Shown: positions 49,046 to 58,191 of the stretch, piece after piece
Layout of the letters: each line of letters opens with the position of its first letter
How positions within the stretch are numbered: position 1 is the stretch's first letter
Assembly (NCBI GenBank): GCA_947488305.1
Contig: CANKZM010000002.1
Span: forward strand, 1 to 64,000
Direction of reading: 5' to 3'
DNA length: 64,000 nucleotides
Origin: an uncultured Roseobacter sp.
Lineage (GTDB): Bacteria; Pseudomonadota; Alphaproteobacteria; Rhodobacterales; Rhodobacteraceae
Notes under the pieces: generated by a model
Seen by the model: the letters and a program-made list of their open reading frames with translations, nothing else
Databases searched by the model: none
What the model was told of the DNA's origin: nothing
Position numbers and translations under genes: made by a program

Positions 49046-49777
49046 ATGAGCGACATGATAGAAACCCCGAAAACCGGTTGGACGCGCAGGCTGCCGTTGT
49101 TCATCATCCTTGCCGTCGCGGCGATCGGTGCGTTTACGCTCAATGATTACTTCACTTTTGAAGCACTCCGGGACAATCGTGAAACACTGATCGCATTCCG
49201 TGACGCAAATTTCCTGCTTACCGCGGTTGTATTCATGCTCACCTATGTCGTGATCGTCGCCTTTTCTTTGCCGGGTGCGTTGATTGCGACACTTACTGGT
49301 GGATTTTTGTTTGGGACAATGGGCGGGTCGTTGTTAAGCGTTTCGTCGGCCACGGTTGGCGCTACTTTGATCTTCCTCGCTGCCCGCCATGGATTTGGAG
49401 AACGCCTCAAGGAACGCATGGACGCGTCAGAAGGCACTGTTGGCAAAATCTCCAAGGGGATCGATGAGAACCAGTGGTCGATGCTGTTTGTCATGCGACT
49501 AGTGCCGGTCGTGCCCTTCTTCGTTGCGAACCTCGTGCCCGCTTTTCTCGCAGTTCCGCTTTATCGCTACGTGGTTTCCACCTTTCTCGGCATTATTCCG
49601 GGATCACTGGTCTATTCCTCAGTGGGAGCAGGTCTGGGGGAAGTTTTTGCGCGCGGCGAAACGCCCAATCTCGGCATCATTTTCGAGCCGCACATTCTGT
49701 TGCCGATCTTGGGCCTCAGCCTGTTGTCGGTTTTGCCTGTGATCGTAAAGGCCGTAACCGGCAAAAAGGATCTGTAA
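49046..49777 (+). CDS. TVP38/TMEM64 (VTT/DedA-like) membrane protein
   Basis: 243 residues from ATG 49046. About six transmembrane segments. FSLPGALIATLTGGFLFGTMGGSLL and MLFVMRLVPVVPFFVANLVPAFLAVPLYRY are the VTT-domain loops with the conserved Gly and Arg-Pro. Family members are scramblase or transporter-like; substrate unknown. Ends 2 bases before the GTG start of a MerA/Lpd-like gene, and the same pairing (or fusion) occurs in other bacteria. Confidence 0.9.
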   Translation: MSDMIETPKTGWTRRLPLFIILAVAAIGAFTLNDYFTFEALRDNRETLIAFRDANFLLTAVVFMLTYVVIVAFSLPGALIATLTGGFLFGTMGGSLLSVSSATVGATLIFLAARHGFGERLKERMDASEGTVGKISKGIDENQWSMLFVMRLVPVVPFFVANLVPAFLAVPLYRYVVSTFLGIIPGSLVYSSVGAGLGEVFARGETPNLGIIFEPHILLPILGLSLLSVLPVIVKAVTGKKDL

Positions 49778-49779
49778 CC

Positions 49780-51198
49780 GTGAAAACGTTGAAAACCGAT
49801 ATCCTTGTTATCGGTGCGGGATCAGGAGGCTTGTCCGTCGCAGCTGGTGCTTCACAAATGGGAGCGGATGTTGTCCTGCTTGAGGGCCACAAAATGGGCG
49901 GAGATTGTCTGAATTTTGGCTGTATTCCGTCCAAGGCCCTGATTGCCAGCGCCAAGGCAGCATATGCTCAGCAACACTCCGCACAGTACGGTGTTGCTGA
50001 CGCGTCGGGTGCCGCTGACTACGCCGCAGCAAAAGACCACGTGCACGACGTCATTGCCCAGATTGCTCCGGTTGATAGTCAGGAGCGTTTCGAAGGCTTT
50101 GGAGTGAACGTCATCCGCGAGTTTGGCCGCTTCATTTCTCCAACCGAAGTGCAAGCGGGCGATACAGTCATTACCGCGCGGCGCATCGTGATTGCCACCG
50201 GCTCATCCCCTTTCGTACCGCCCATTCCAGGACTGGACAGCGTGCCTTACGAGACCAATGAAACGCTTTTCGACCTACGCGAAAAACCGGCACATCTGCT
50301 GATTATCGGCGGCGGTCCAATTGGTATGGAAATGGCGCAAGCACATATCCGCCTTGGCTCGAAAGTCACTGTGATTGAAGGAGACAAGGCGCTGGGCAAG
50401 GATGACCCCGAACTTGCCACCGTCGTGCTCGATACGTTGCGTGAGGAAGGCGTCGTGATCGAGGAAAATGCAAAAGCTTCCGAGATCAAAGGCAGCGCAG
50501 ACGCTATCGAAGTCCTGACTGAAGATGGCAGGTCGATCACAGGGACGCATTTGCTGATGGCAGTGGGACGCAAGGCCAATGTGAACACGCTGGATCTCGA
50601 AACCGCTGGCATTCGCATAAAGGGCAACGGCATCGAAGTGGATGCGGGCCTGCGCACCAGCAATCGCAGGGTTTACGCCATTGGGGACGTCGCCGGAGGG
50701 CTGCAATTTACGCATGTTGCAGGGTACCATGCGGGCGTGATCATTCGATCCATGTTGTTCGGATTACCGTCCAAAGCAAAAACCGATCACATCCCATGGG
50801 CCACCTATACGGACCCGGAGCTGGCACAGGTTGGCTTGACGGAGGCTCAGGCGCGCAAAAAGCATGGTACTGGGCTGGAAGTCGTCCGTTTTGACTACTC
50901 GCACAATGACCGGGCGATTGCCGAACGAAAAACCAAAGGATTCATCAAGGTGATGGTCCATAAAGGCCGCCCCGTCGGTGTCTCAATCGTCGGTCATCAG
51001 GCGGGCGAGTTGATAAACCTTTGGGCTCTGGCACTGGCCAATCGCCTCAAAATGAGCCAGGTCGCAGCGATGGTCGCTCCCTATCCAACCATTGGCGAGG
51101 TCAACAAGCGCGCCGCCGGGGCCTATTTTACTCCGCGCCTATTCGAAAACCCGACAGTCAAAAAGATTGTGGGGCTTGTTCAGCGCATCATCCCGTGA
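49780..51198 (+). CDS. MerA/lipoamide dehydrogenase-like FAD disulphide oxidoreductase
   Basis: 472 residues from GTG 49780 with AAGGA upstream; a longer reading from 49474 overlaps the TVP38 gene and is rejected. FAD motif GAGSGG (12-17), redox pair in GGDCLNFGCIPS (Cys43, Cys48), NAD(P) motif GGGPIGMEMA, FAD motif RVYAIGDVAGG. The C-terminal HPTxxE active-site pair of Lpd and MerA reads YPTIGE, so the catalytic His is replaced by Tyr. It lacks a C-terminal Cys pair, so it is not a true mercuric reductase. Overlaps the kinase gene (GTGA). Confidence 0.88.
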   Translation: MKTLKTDILVIGAGSGGLSVAAGASQMGADVVLLEGHKMGGDCLNFGCIPSKALIASAKAAYAQQHSAQYGVADASGAADYAAAKDHVHDVIAQIAPVDSQERFEGFGVNVIREFGRFISPTEVQAGDTVITARRIVIATGSSPFVPPIPGLDSVPYETNETLFDLREKPAHLLIIGGGPIGMEMAQAHIRLGSKVTVIEGDKALGKDDPELATVVLDTLREEGVVIEENAKASEIKGSADAIEVLTEDGRSITGTHLLMAVGRKANVNTLDLETAGIRIKGNGIEVDAGLRTSNRRVYAIGDVAGGLQFTHVAGYHAGVIIRSMLFGLPSKAKTDHIPWATYTDPELAQVGLTEAQARKKHGTGLEVVRFDYSHNDRAIAERKTKGFIKVMVHKGRPVGVSIVGHQAGELINLWALALANRLKMSQVAAMVAPYPTIGEVNKRAAGAYFTPRLFENPTVKKIVGLVQRIIP

Positions 51199-52622
51199 AA
51201 CGCTACGACATGTTTAATTCGCTTTCAGGTCGGCTACTTATCCTAACAACCATCTTCGTGATGATTGCGGAAATCCTGATCTTTGTGCCGTCGATTGCGC
51301 GGTTCCGCGAAGATTACCTGAATAACCGTCTGGAACGGGCGCAGATCGCTTCCTTGGCGCTCCTTGCCGACGACATGATCGACCGCGAACTCGAAAAGGA
51401 ACTGCTTGAAAATGCGGGTGTATTCAACGTCGTGTTGCGCAGGGATCAGATCCGGCAGTTGATGCTTTCATCCGATATCCCACAGCCGGTTTCTGCAACT
51501 TTCGACTTGCGCGACAATAGCGCGCTGGTGCTCATACAGGATGCGCTTTCGCGTTTCATGTCACCCCAAAACGAAATCATCCGGGTCATCGGGGCACCGG
51601 TGAGGGACGCTGGGCTGCTGATCGAAATCACGATGGAAACGCAGCCTCTGCGCATGGCCATGATCGACTATGGCATTCGCATTTTGGTGCTCTCCGCCGT
51701 CATCTCAATCATTACGGCCGGTCTCTTGTTTGTGGCGATGCGTGCGCTCCTGCTCAAACCGATCAAACGCGTTGTGGTCGATATGCAGAACTATGCTGAA
51801 GCGCCCGAAGACGCGCGCCGGATTATCTCGCCATCTGCCAGCGTCACCGAACTGCGCGAGGCAGAAGAGGCCTTGCAAAAGCTGGAAACGGATCTCACGC
51901 AGGCCCTGCGCCAGAAGGATCGTCTGGCCCAGCTTGGCAGCGCGGTGAGTAAGATCAGCCACGACCTGCGCAATATCCTCACGACCGCACAACTCTTCAC
52001 CGACCGGATCGAGATGAGCGAAGATCCCGCCGTGAAGCGCATGGCCCCCAAGCTTGTTGGGTCGATCACGCGCGCCGTGCACCTGTGCGAGAGCACTCTG
52101 GCTTTCGGCAAAGCTGAGGAGCCGAGCCCAACGCTTACGATGCTGGGCCTGCGACAGTTGGTCGAAGAGGTCATCGAGAGCGAAACACTGGCAATCGGAG
52201 AGTATGACCTGGTGCTCGACTGTAATGTGCCTGCGTCCATGACGGTCCGTGCCGACCCCGAGCAGCTTTATCGCGTGCTGGCAAATCTTATGCGCAACGC
52301 GCGGCAAGCAATCATTGCAACAGGAAATCCAGGTTCGGTTTGCGTGACGGGCCACGAGGATAATGAGGCCTGGTGGATTGAGATTACGGACACCGGGCCA
52401 GGCTTGCCGCCCAAAGCACGGGAATTCCTCTTCACCCCCTTCCAAGGAGGGGCTCGTAAGGGAGGTTCTGGACTAGGATTGGCCATTTCAGAAGAATTGG
52501 TGAGAGGTCATGGTGGAACCTTGACCCTCGAGGAGACAAGCCAGGAAGGGACACGTTTCACCATTTGCCTGCCCAAGGGCGATGGAACGATGACGGCGCG
52601 GATGTCTGAGATCGCAATTTAG
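51195..52622 (+). CDS. Membrane sensor histidine kinase
   Basis: 475 residues from GTG 51195 (ATG 51210 also possible). Two transmembrane segments (about 13-34 and 162-184) bound a periplasmic sensor region; a HAMP-like segment follows (LKPIKRVVVDMQNYAEAPEDARR), then the phosphoacceptor His256 (SKISHDLRN) and an ATPase domain with N-box LMRNARQAI, G1 DTGPGLP and G2 GGSGLGLAI. Phosphorylates a response regulator not present next to it. Coupled with the TVP38-oxidoreductase pair. Confidence 0.92.
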   Translation: MKRYDMFNSLSGRLLILTTIFVMIAEILIFVPSIARFREDYLNNRLERAQIASLALLADDMIDRELEKELLENAGVFNVVLRRDQIRQLMLSSDIPQPVSATFDLRDNSALVLIQDALSRFMSPQNEIIRVIGAPVRDAGLLIEITMETQPLRMAMIDYGIRILVLSAVISIITAGLLFVAMRALLLKPIKRVVVDMQNYAEAPEDARRIISPSASVTELREAEEALQKLETDLTQALRQKDRLAQLGSAVSKISHDLRNILTTAQLFTDRIEMSEDPAVKRMAPKLVGSITRAVHLCESTLAFGKAEEPSPTLTMLGLRQLVEEVIESETLAIGEYDLVLDCNVPASMTVRADPEQLYRVLANLMRNARQAIIATGNPGSVCVTGHEDNEAWWIEITDTGPGLPPKAREFLFTPFQGGARKGGSGLGLAISEELVRGHGGTLTLEETSQEGTRFTICLPKGDGTMTARMSEIAI

Positions 52623-52682
52623 ACGAACCTGCGCATTTTGGCTTGCATAACGCGTGCGGCAAGACTAAACCCCGCCCTCAGT

Positions 52683-52759
52683 GGACCGATAGCTCAGCTG
52701 GATAGAGTACTTGACTACGAATCAAGGGGTCGGGGGTTCGAATCCTCCTCGGTCCGCCA
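52683..52759 (+). tRNA. tRNA-Arg (anticodon ACG)
   Basis: 77 bases including encoded CCA. Acceptor GGACCGA pairs with TCGGTCC; D arm AGCTCAGCTGGATAGAG; anticodon stem-loop CTTGA-CTACGAA-TCAAG gives ACG, which after A-to-I editing reads CGU/CGC/CGA; TPsiC arm GGGGGTTCGAATCCTCC. It is the integration target of the following recombinase gene (133 bases away). Confidence 0.97.
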
Positions 52760-52891
52760 CTAAACTAGTCCTATGGACCTTCTCGATTTAAGAAAATTCA
52801 ATGATTTCAATGCCCGAACGGTGCGTTTACACGTTGTAGCCGGCGTTTCCCTAATAATATCCCGCATGAATTCCCGCATAGCAGCGGATGA

Positions 52892-54226
52892 ATGGCAGGA
52901 GGATTTTATTTGGGCCTGACACTTGATCGTGGGCGCTATTACTTCGTCAAGAATGTGCCGAACCATCTTTTCGGGAAGGTGCTTGGCAAATCCGGGAAAC
53001 CGGTGCGGCAGATCCGACAAGCTCTCAGGACAGCGGATCTGAGCGTGGCGAAGCGCAAAGCCTTTGAACTGGAAGAACTGAAAACCACCGAATGGCATTT
53101 GCTGGGATTGGGGGAAAAGGCGCTGGCGCATGAGAAATATGCGGCTGCCAAGCAAATGGCGGAAAGCCGGGGATTTGACTATGTGCCGAGCGATGTCTTG
53201 TTGCGTCGGTCCTTTGCCGAAAATCTTCCAAGGATGCTCGCGGCGGCTGGTACAGATGAACAGCCTACGCCGCCTGAGGTAAGTGACGCTATACTGGGCG
53301 CTGTCGAAGTGGCACTGCCTCCTTTGCGTGCGGTTTTGCAGGAGTTTATCGAACTGACCAAAACCAAACATCTGCGTAAATCGGAGCGACAAAGGCACTT
53401 GTGGCGCTTGCCGCGCGAACGGGCGGTCGCCAATTTCGAAACAGCGGTGCCCGGTAAAGCCAAGACGGGTATTGACCGGATAACCAGAGAAGATGCCCTG
53501 GCCTTTCGGGCATGGTGGGCTGAGCGGATTGCAACCGGAGAAACGCTGGCTGCAACGGCGAACAAGGACTTGGGACATTTGTCGCAACTCGTTCGTGAGT
53601 GGTGCGAACTCAAGGGACACGCAAGGCTCGCCAATCCTTTCGCAAAACTCCGGTTTGACAAGGGCATTGATGGCACTGCGACCAGGCCACCCTTTTCTGA
53701 AAAGTGGGTAAGGGAGCGTTTGCTGGCACCAAGCGCTCTGGACGGCCTAAACGATGAAGCTAGAGACGCGTTTCTTGTTCTGATTAACACAGGATTGAGA
53801 CCGTCAGAGGTGCTCTCGTGCCCGTTGGAGGATTTCTGTCTAGACGGCCAAATCCCTTTCTTGCGTGTAGCTCCCAACGGACGTGAGCTCAAGCAGCGCC
53901 ATACGGCCCGCGAAATTCCTTTGCTGGGAGTGTCCTTTGAAGCGGCTAATAGGATCGTGGCACGCGGCGGAGTCCAGAGATATTGGCACAAGGCGACATC
54001 ATGGTCGAATGTGGTTAACAAATACCTGCGCACGAACGGTCTCGCGGAAACACCGGCGCATACAGCTTACAGCCTTCGCCACTACGTCGAAGATGCGCTG
54101 CTCACCGCCGGGATTGATGATCGCGTGCGTGCAGACATCCTGGGCCACAAGTACAAACGACCCGTTTATGGAACCGGCGGCGGGCTGCAACTGAGACTTC
54201 AAGCCTTAAGCCGAATAGCTAAGTAG
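52892..54226 (+). CDS. Tyrosine-type site-specific integrase
   Basis: 444 residues. C-terminal catalytic residues: Arg303 (NTGLRPSEV), Arg396 and His397 (AYSLRH; the first His of the HxxR box is Tyr, as in some phage integrases), His419 (ILGH) and probable nucleophile Tyr426 (RPVYGTGG). The N-terminal half has a core-binding region (about 143-245). Catalyses integration and excision of the element at the tRNA-Arg gene. AGGAGG is absent but GCGGATGA precedes the ATG; a start slightly downstream is possible. Confidence 0.9.
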   Translation: MAGGFYLGLTLDRGRYYFVKNVPNHLFGKVLGKSGKPVRQIRQALRTADLSVAKRKAFELEELKTTEWHLLGLGEKALAHEKYAAAKQMAESRGFDYVPSDVLLRRSFAENLPRMLAAAGTDEQPTPPEVSDAILGAVEVALPPLRAVLQEFIELTKTKHLRKSERQRHLWRLPRERAVANFETAVPGKAKTGIDRITREDALAFRAWWAERIATGETLAATANKDLGHLSQLVREWCELKGHARLANPFAKLRFDKGIDGTATRPPFSEKWVRERLLAPSALDGLNDEARDAFLVLINTGLRPSEVLSCPLEDFCLDGQIPFLRVAPNGRELKQRHTAREIPLLGVSFEAANRIVARGGVQRYWHKATSWSNVVNKYLRTNGLAETPAHTAYSLRHYVEDALLTAGIDDRVRADILGHKYKRPVYGTGGGLQLRLQALSRIAK

Positions 54227-54584
54227 CAACACACACTTTTTCGTTAAAGAAAATTAAGGCTTTGCCGCATGATTTCAGTGGATAAACCTCATTATTCCGT
54301 TCTGATCCAAGAGCTTAAGATGCTTTTGAGCGTTGCGTAATGGCACTGTAACCGCTCGGTTGGAACAAAGTTCACTTAACCAAAACAGTGTTTTGTTTGG
54401 TGAGAGGCGCTCAGTCTCGAATGTAACCAAACAATGCACCTATGCGCCCCGGCTAGGAATTAACATTCAGTCGGACCGGACAGCGCAGGTTCTCTCAAAC
54501 ACGCCGGAAACAATGGCGTACAAGCTTGAATGTAAACATTCAGGCAATGGGGGAGCCGTTTCTGAAACGGAGGTTTCAAACACT
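54227..54584. other. Spacer ahead of the DUF3987 gene with palindrome
   Basis: Low-GC spacer, no gene seen besides a poor in-frame extension of the next gene (from TTG 54333 or ATG 54513). A dyad CAAAACA-G-TGTTTTG lies at 54381-54395, an operator-like site. Confidence 0.45.
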
Positions 54585-56063
54585 ATGCCAAAAGACTCAC
54601 TCATTGCTCTGAACAAAGTCAGCCCGGAACCCCTGGTCCGGCCGCAACTAGACGGGCGACCCATCCCAATAGCTCACCTTGGTCCCCTGCGCGGACCTGC
54701 TCAAGCCTTGGCAGATTTAACTCAAGCACCCATAGAAATCGGGTTTCAGTCTCTGCTCGCAGTTTCCTCACTTGCTACCCAATCGCATGCAAATACCGAA
54801 ACACTGGCGGGAGATGCACCCCTGAGCCTTTTTCTTCTCACTGTCGCGGCATCAGGCGAACGTAAGTCCACCTGCGACAAACTCGCGGTGTCGGCCGTTC
54901 ATCAATGGGAAGAGGATAACTATCCGGCTTATCTTCACTGTCGCGCAACTTACGACCTCGAGCTCGGCGTTTTTGAACAAGCCCAGCGTAAATACGTAAA
55001 AGCCCGAAACGGCGGTGAAGTGATCGAAGAAGAGGTGCCGCAACAACCCATTGCACCGGTGATCCCGCGCAAGATCTTATCTGATGTAACCTACGAAGGA
55101 CTGCTGCACCACTTCGAAGAAGGTGACCCCTCCGTCGGCATATTCTCTGATGAAGGCGGGCAGTTCTTCGGTGGACATGCTATGAGCAAGGAAAATCAGC
55201 TCAAGACAAGTGCCGCCATGTCGAAGGTTTGGGACGCGGCTCCACTCAACCGAACGCGTTCCGGGCAGTCGCTCGACACATTTCGCCATCGCCGGGGCTG
55301 TTTGCGTGTCATGCTGCAAGCCGGCGTGGCAGAGAGCGTCTTCGCAAATGAAACCTTGCGCGACCAGGGTTTTCTCTCGCGTTGCCTTATTGCCTGGCCG
55401 GACAGTCGCATCGGCACGCGCTTGATCACAGTAAATGACGAAGAGGCGACAAAAAGAGCAGCCGCTCAGGATAAGCTTGCCGCGTTCAACAACCGGATAA
55501 CCCGTTTGCTTTCACTGCCGTCGTCCGACGCTGGTAATCCACGAGAATTGGTGCCGCGCAGGTTGGAACTGTCCTCCGAAGCGAGATCATTGCTTGTGTC
55601 CTTTGCGAATGAAGTTGAGCGGCAACAAGGCAAAGATGGCGACCTGGCACAAATCACAGGCTTTGCGTCTAAGGCCGCGGAACAAGCCGCGCGCATCGCG
55701 GGGGTCTTTGCGTTGCTGGCCGATCCCGCGACAAACGTCGTATCTCTGACAGTTATGACAGACGCTGTGCAGCTGACGGCATGGTATCTATCAGAGGCGC
55801 AGCGCGCTTTGGATGCCGGATATGTGGATCCTTACCTGCAAATGGCGGAACGCCTGCGCGTTTGGTTGTTGGAGAAAGCGCCCTACGAGCCCTTTACCAA
55901 GCGCAAGATCGTACGAGGTGGCCCCTCCGCGATCAGAGACACGAAGACCGTAGAAAAGTTGCTTGGCATCCTTGAGCGTCACCATTGGATTGTCAGGTGT
56001 CCGTCAGCAACTGCAAACGGAAAAAAGAGCGCTCCAACCTGGAGGCTCATTGCCGATGTATAA
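54585..56063 (+). CDS. DUF3987 (YfjI-like) protein
   Basis: 492 residues from ATG 54585, chosen for CGGAGGT 11-17 bases upstream; earlier in-frame starts have none. LFLLTVAASGERKSTCDKLA matches the P-loop-like motif of the DUF3987 family, found in phages and integrated islands and thought to act in element replication or copy control. RTRSGQSLDTFRHRRGCLRVMLQAG and DQGFLSRCLIAWP are other family blocks. Overlaps the next small gene by 8 bases. Confidence 0.85.
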   Translation: MPKDSLIALNKVSPEPLVRPQLDGRPIPIAHLGPLRGPAQALADLTQAPIEIGFQSLLAVSSLATQSHANTETLAGDAPLSLFLLTVAASGERKSTCDKLAVSAVHQWEEDNYPAYLHCRATYDLELGVFEQAQRKYVKARNGGEVIEEEVPQQPIAPVIPRKILSDVTYEGLLHHFEEGDPSVGIFSDEGGQFFGGHAMSKENQLKTSAAMSKVWDAAPLNRTRSGQSLDTFRHRRGCLRVMLQAGVAESVFANETLRDQGFLSRCLIAWPDSRIGTRLITVNDEEATKRAAAQDKLAAFNNRITRLLSLPSSDAGNPRELVPRRLELSSEARSLLVSFANEVERQQGKDGDLAQITGFASKAAEQAARIAGVFALLADPATNVVSLTVMTDAVQLTAWYLSEAQRALDAGYVDPYLQMAERLRVWLLEKAPYEPFTKRKIVRGGPSAIRDTKTVEKLLGILERHHWIVRCPSATANGKKSAPTWRLIADV

Positions 56064-56361
56064 ACTGTTTACCTTCGACGCGGCGTCCTCAACAACTTGT
56101 CCTCCGTCACCGTCACCGCCGCAATCTGCGACAAGCACCAAAAATGAAACCTCTCGTGCGACATCCAAGGCACTCACAAAAATCAGAAATTCTGCGCTGT
56201 CGCAAAAGTCGCTGGTCGCAAAGTTCATGGCGCTCGATCCGATCGCGCTCGACGCGTTCGAAGAACGGGCTGCAATTCTGGAGTTTGACGCTGGCCTGTC
56301 TCGCGCAGACGCCGAACGCGAAGCATTTTTTCAAGTTATACAAGCATTCCGAGAAGACTGA
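56056..56361 (+). CDS. Small element-borne protein, partner of DUF3987
   Basis: 101 residues from ATG 56056, overlapping the DUF3987 stop by 8 bases. A Pro/Ser/Thr-rich N-terminus is followed by a helical part ending EERAAILEFDAGLSRADAE, a pattern I associate with small proteins beside DUF3987 or primase-like genes in alphaproteobacterial islands (from memory). Function unknown. Confidence 0.6.
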   Translation: MYKLFTFDAASSTTCPPSPSPPQSATSTKNETSRATSKALTKIRNSALSQKSLVAKFMALDPIALDAFEERAAILEFDAGLSRADAEREAFFQVIQAFRED

Positions 56362-56535
56362 GGCCATCTAGGTTCTTTCCCGGCTTTCTAACATGAGGGT
56401 AATTTGCACCGTGTAGCAGAAACGTTTTTGAACTCTCGACAAGCTTCAAGTTTGGGTTGCCGTTGTTGTCTTGTATTTAAAGATGAAACCCTGACTAATT
56501 GTTCACAATCCTGCTTTCTATCTACCGAGATGTTG

Positions 56536-56564
56536 GGCGGATTCCGGACCTTCGCTGCAGATGC
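56536..56564. repeat. Imperfect direct repeat, copy 1
   Basis: Core GGATTCCGGACCTTCGCTGC; 24 of 29 bases match copy 2 at 56665-56693. Dispersed intergenic repeat of unknown type. Confidence 0.7.
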
Positions 56565-56664
56565 CAAAGGCAATTAGCACGGGCGTGGAAGCGGACGTTC
56601 ACGGGAAAATGGTTCGACCAATTGAAAGCTAAGTAACGACTGATTGAAAGCGTCCAGCTGCCAG

Positions 56665-56693
56665 GGTGGAATCCGGACTTTCGCTGCACGTGC
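56665..56693. repeat. Imperfect direct repeat, copy 2
   Basis: Core GGAATCCGGACTTTCGCTGC. Same orientation as copy 1, 129 bases downstream. A looser similar motif (CGAATGTCCGCAATG, inverse orientation) occurs at 63165-63179 after the cassette. Confidence 0.7.
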
Positions 56694-56837
56694 TTTGGCC
56701 AGATCGTCGCTTTCTCAAAGCAGCCATTCCTCAGCGACTGGCGCTTCGAGCGGCAAGTTCTTCAAAGGTTGTTTTGGGTGGTTTCAATGACGTTGTAGCG
56801 CCTGTAGAGTATATGAAAACAAAGAAAGACTTCTGAT

Positions 56838-58190
56838 TTGAGCGACACAAACGGCCCTAATCGCCTCCAACGCAGCAAACCGTTTCTCGCTCTTGCCCAA
56901 GAAAGCGAGGAACTACGCCTCGACGAACAGATCTCTTCGCGGCCAAAACTTGAACTGGTGCGGGAAAGAGGACCAGCCTACGCATTTCGAGATACGCCTT
57001 CGCCATTGAGCTCTGGCTGGCGAGCTCTAAGCGTGTTTTCCGGATCGGGTGGGTTTGACCTCGGCTTTCTGCAAGAAGGGGTCTTTTCGCAACAAGCTAT
57101 CGATATCGATCGGGTCGCGTGTGAGACATACTCGCGCAACTTAAGTGATGTTGCTAGCGCGGCAGACCTTACAAGGTTTCTGCCATCAGCGACCACAAGT
57201 GATGTTCTTCTTGCGGGAGCACCTTGCCAAGGGTTTTCAACGGTCGGAAAACGTCTTCTCGACGATCCGCGCAACGCGCTCCTGATGCGAGTGGCTGACA
57301 TCGCGATTGCCAATGCGACCAGGGTCTTGGTGGTGGAAAACGTTCCAGCTGCATTGTCAGGACAGCACCGACATCTGTGGGTAGCTCTCGAAGACCGACT
57401 TCGAATTGCTGGTTACAATGTTCGACGGATACTTCTTGAGGGAGACAAGTGTGGCTTGGCTCAGAGGCGCAAAAGACTGTTTTTGGTTTGCTGGAAAGGG
57501 AGTGACTGCATAAATCTGAACGTCAAGTACAACGGATCGATTTCACTGAGACATGCTCTTGGAGGCTTGTCCAACCCTTCTGAAAGCGAGATATTTTGGC
57601 CAAATCCTGATGGCAAAGATGCCAAGATACTCAAGCATATAAAACCTGGCCAGAAGTTAAGTAATGTTAGGTTGAGCGAACGCTCTGTATCGACGTGGGA
57701 CATACCCGAAGTGTTCGGATTTGTTAGTGACGCGGAAAAAGACACACTCATTGCAGTTGCGCGTCTACGAAGAAGAGACCGTGTGCGTTCATATGGCGAT
57801 GGTGATCCGGTGAGTATAGATCGAATTGGCCATTTTCTAAAAAGAGGTGTGACTCGTGATGTACGGAGATTGGTTAAACGGGGCTTCCTTCGAGAAGTAG
57901 ATGGGAAATTCGAACTCACGCAGACTTATAATGGGCGCTATCGACGTCTCAGTTGGGACGATGTTTCACCTACAGTAGATACGAGGTTCGGACGGGTAGA
58001 TCTATTTGTTCACCCGGAGCAGGATAGAGGGTTCACGATAAAGGAAGCAGCGCGAATTCAAGGCTTTCCAGACGACTTTGTTTTTCTTGGGAAGTCAAAA
58101 GAAGCGTTCACTCAAATAGGAAATGCAGTACCTCCTCCGATGGCGGCTGCGGTAGCGGAAATGGTTCGCGAAGCTATATTAAAGGCTTGA
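56838..58190 (+). CDS. DNA cytosine-C5 methyltransferase (cassette gene 1)
   Basis: 450 residues from TTG 56838; no clear ribosome binding site and no better start. Motif I FSGSGGFDLGF near 68, catalytic Cys130 in GAPCQGFS, Glu167 in ENVP, motif VIII QRRKRLF, motif X TQIGNAVPPPMA. The region between motifs VIII and IX (about 225-370) is the target recognition domain and contains an Arg-rich stretch. Methylates cytosine in a specific DNA sequence, probably protecting host DNA. Stop is one base before the next start. Confidence 0.93.
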   Translation: MSDTNGPNRLQRSKPFLALAQESEELRLDEQISSRPKLELVRERGPAYAFRDTPSPLSSGWRALSVFSGSGGFDLGFLQEGVFSQQAIDIDRVACETYSRNLSDVASAADLTRFLPSATTSDVLLAGAPCQGFSTVGKRLLDDPRNALLMRVADIAIANATRVLVVENVPAALSGQHRHLWVALEDRLRIAGYNVRRILLEGDKCGLAQRRKRLFLVCWKGSDCINLNVKYNGSISLRHALGGLSNPSESEIFWPNPDGKDAKILKHIKPGQKLSNVRLSERSVSTWDIPEVFGFVSDAEKDTLIAVARLRRRDRVRSYGDGDPVSIDRIGHFLKRGVTRDVRRLVKRGFLREVDGKFELTQTYNGRYRRLSWDDVSPTVDTRFGRVDLFVHPEQDRGFTIKEAARIQGFPDDFVFLGKSKEAFTQIGNAVPPPMAAAVAEMVREAILKA

Positions 58191-58191
58191 T

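Larger units (their letters stand above)
56362..56837. other. Spacer with imperfect repeats before the cassette
   Basis: No gene recognised. It carries two copies of a 29-base imperfect repeat (56536 and 56665) and must contain the promoter of the cassette. ATTGAAAGC also occurs twice near 56622 and 56644. Confidence 0.5.

Noticed and set aside
49780-51198. True mercuric reductase
   Set aside because: It lacks the C-terminal vicinal Cys pair, and the HPTxxE His is Tyr; no other mer genes are nearby.
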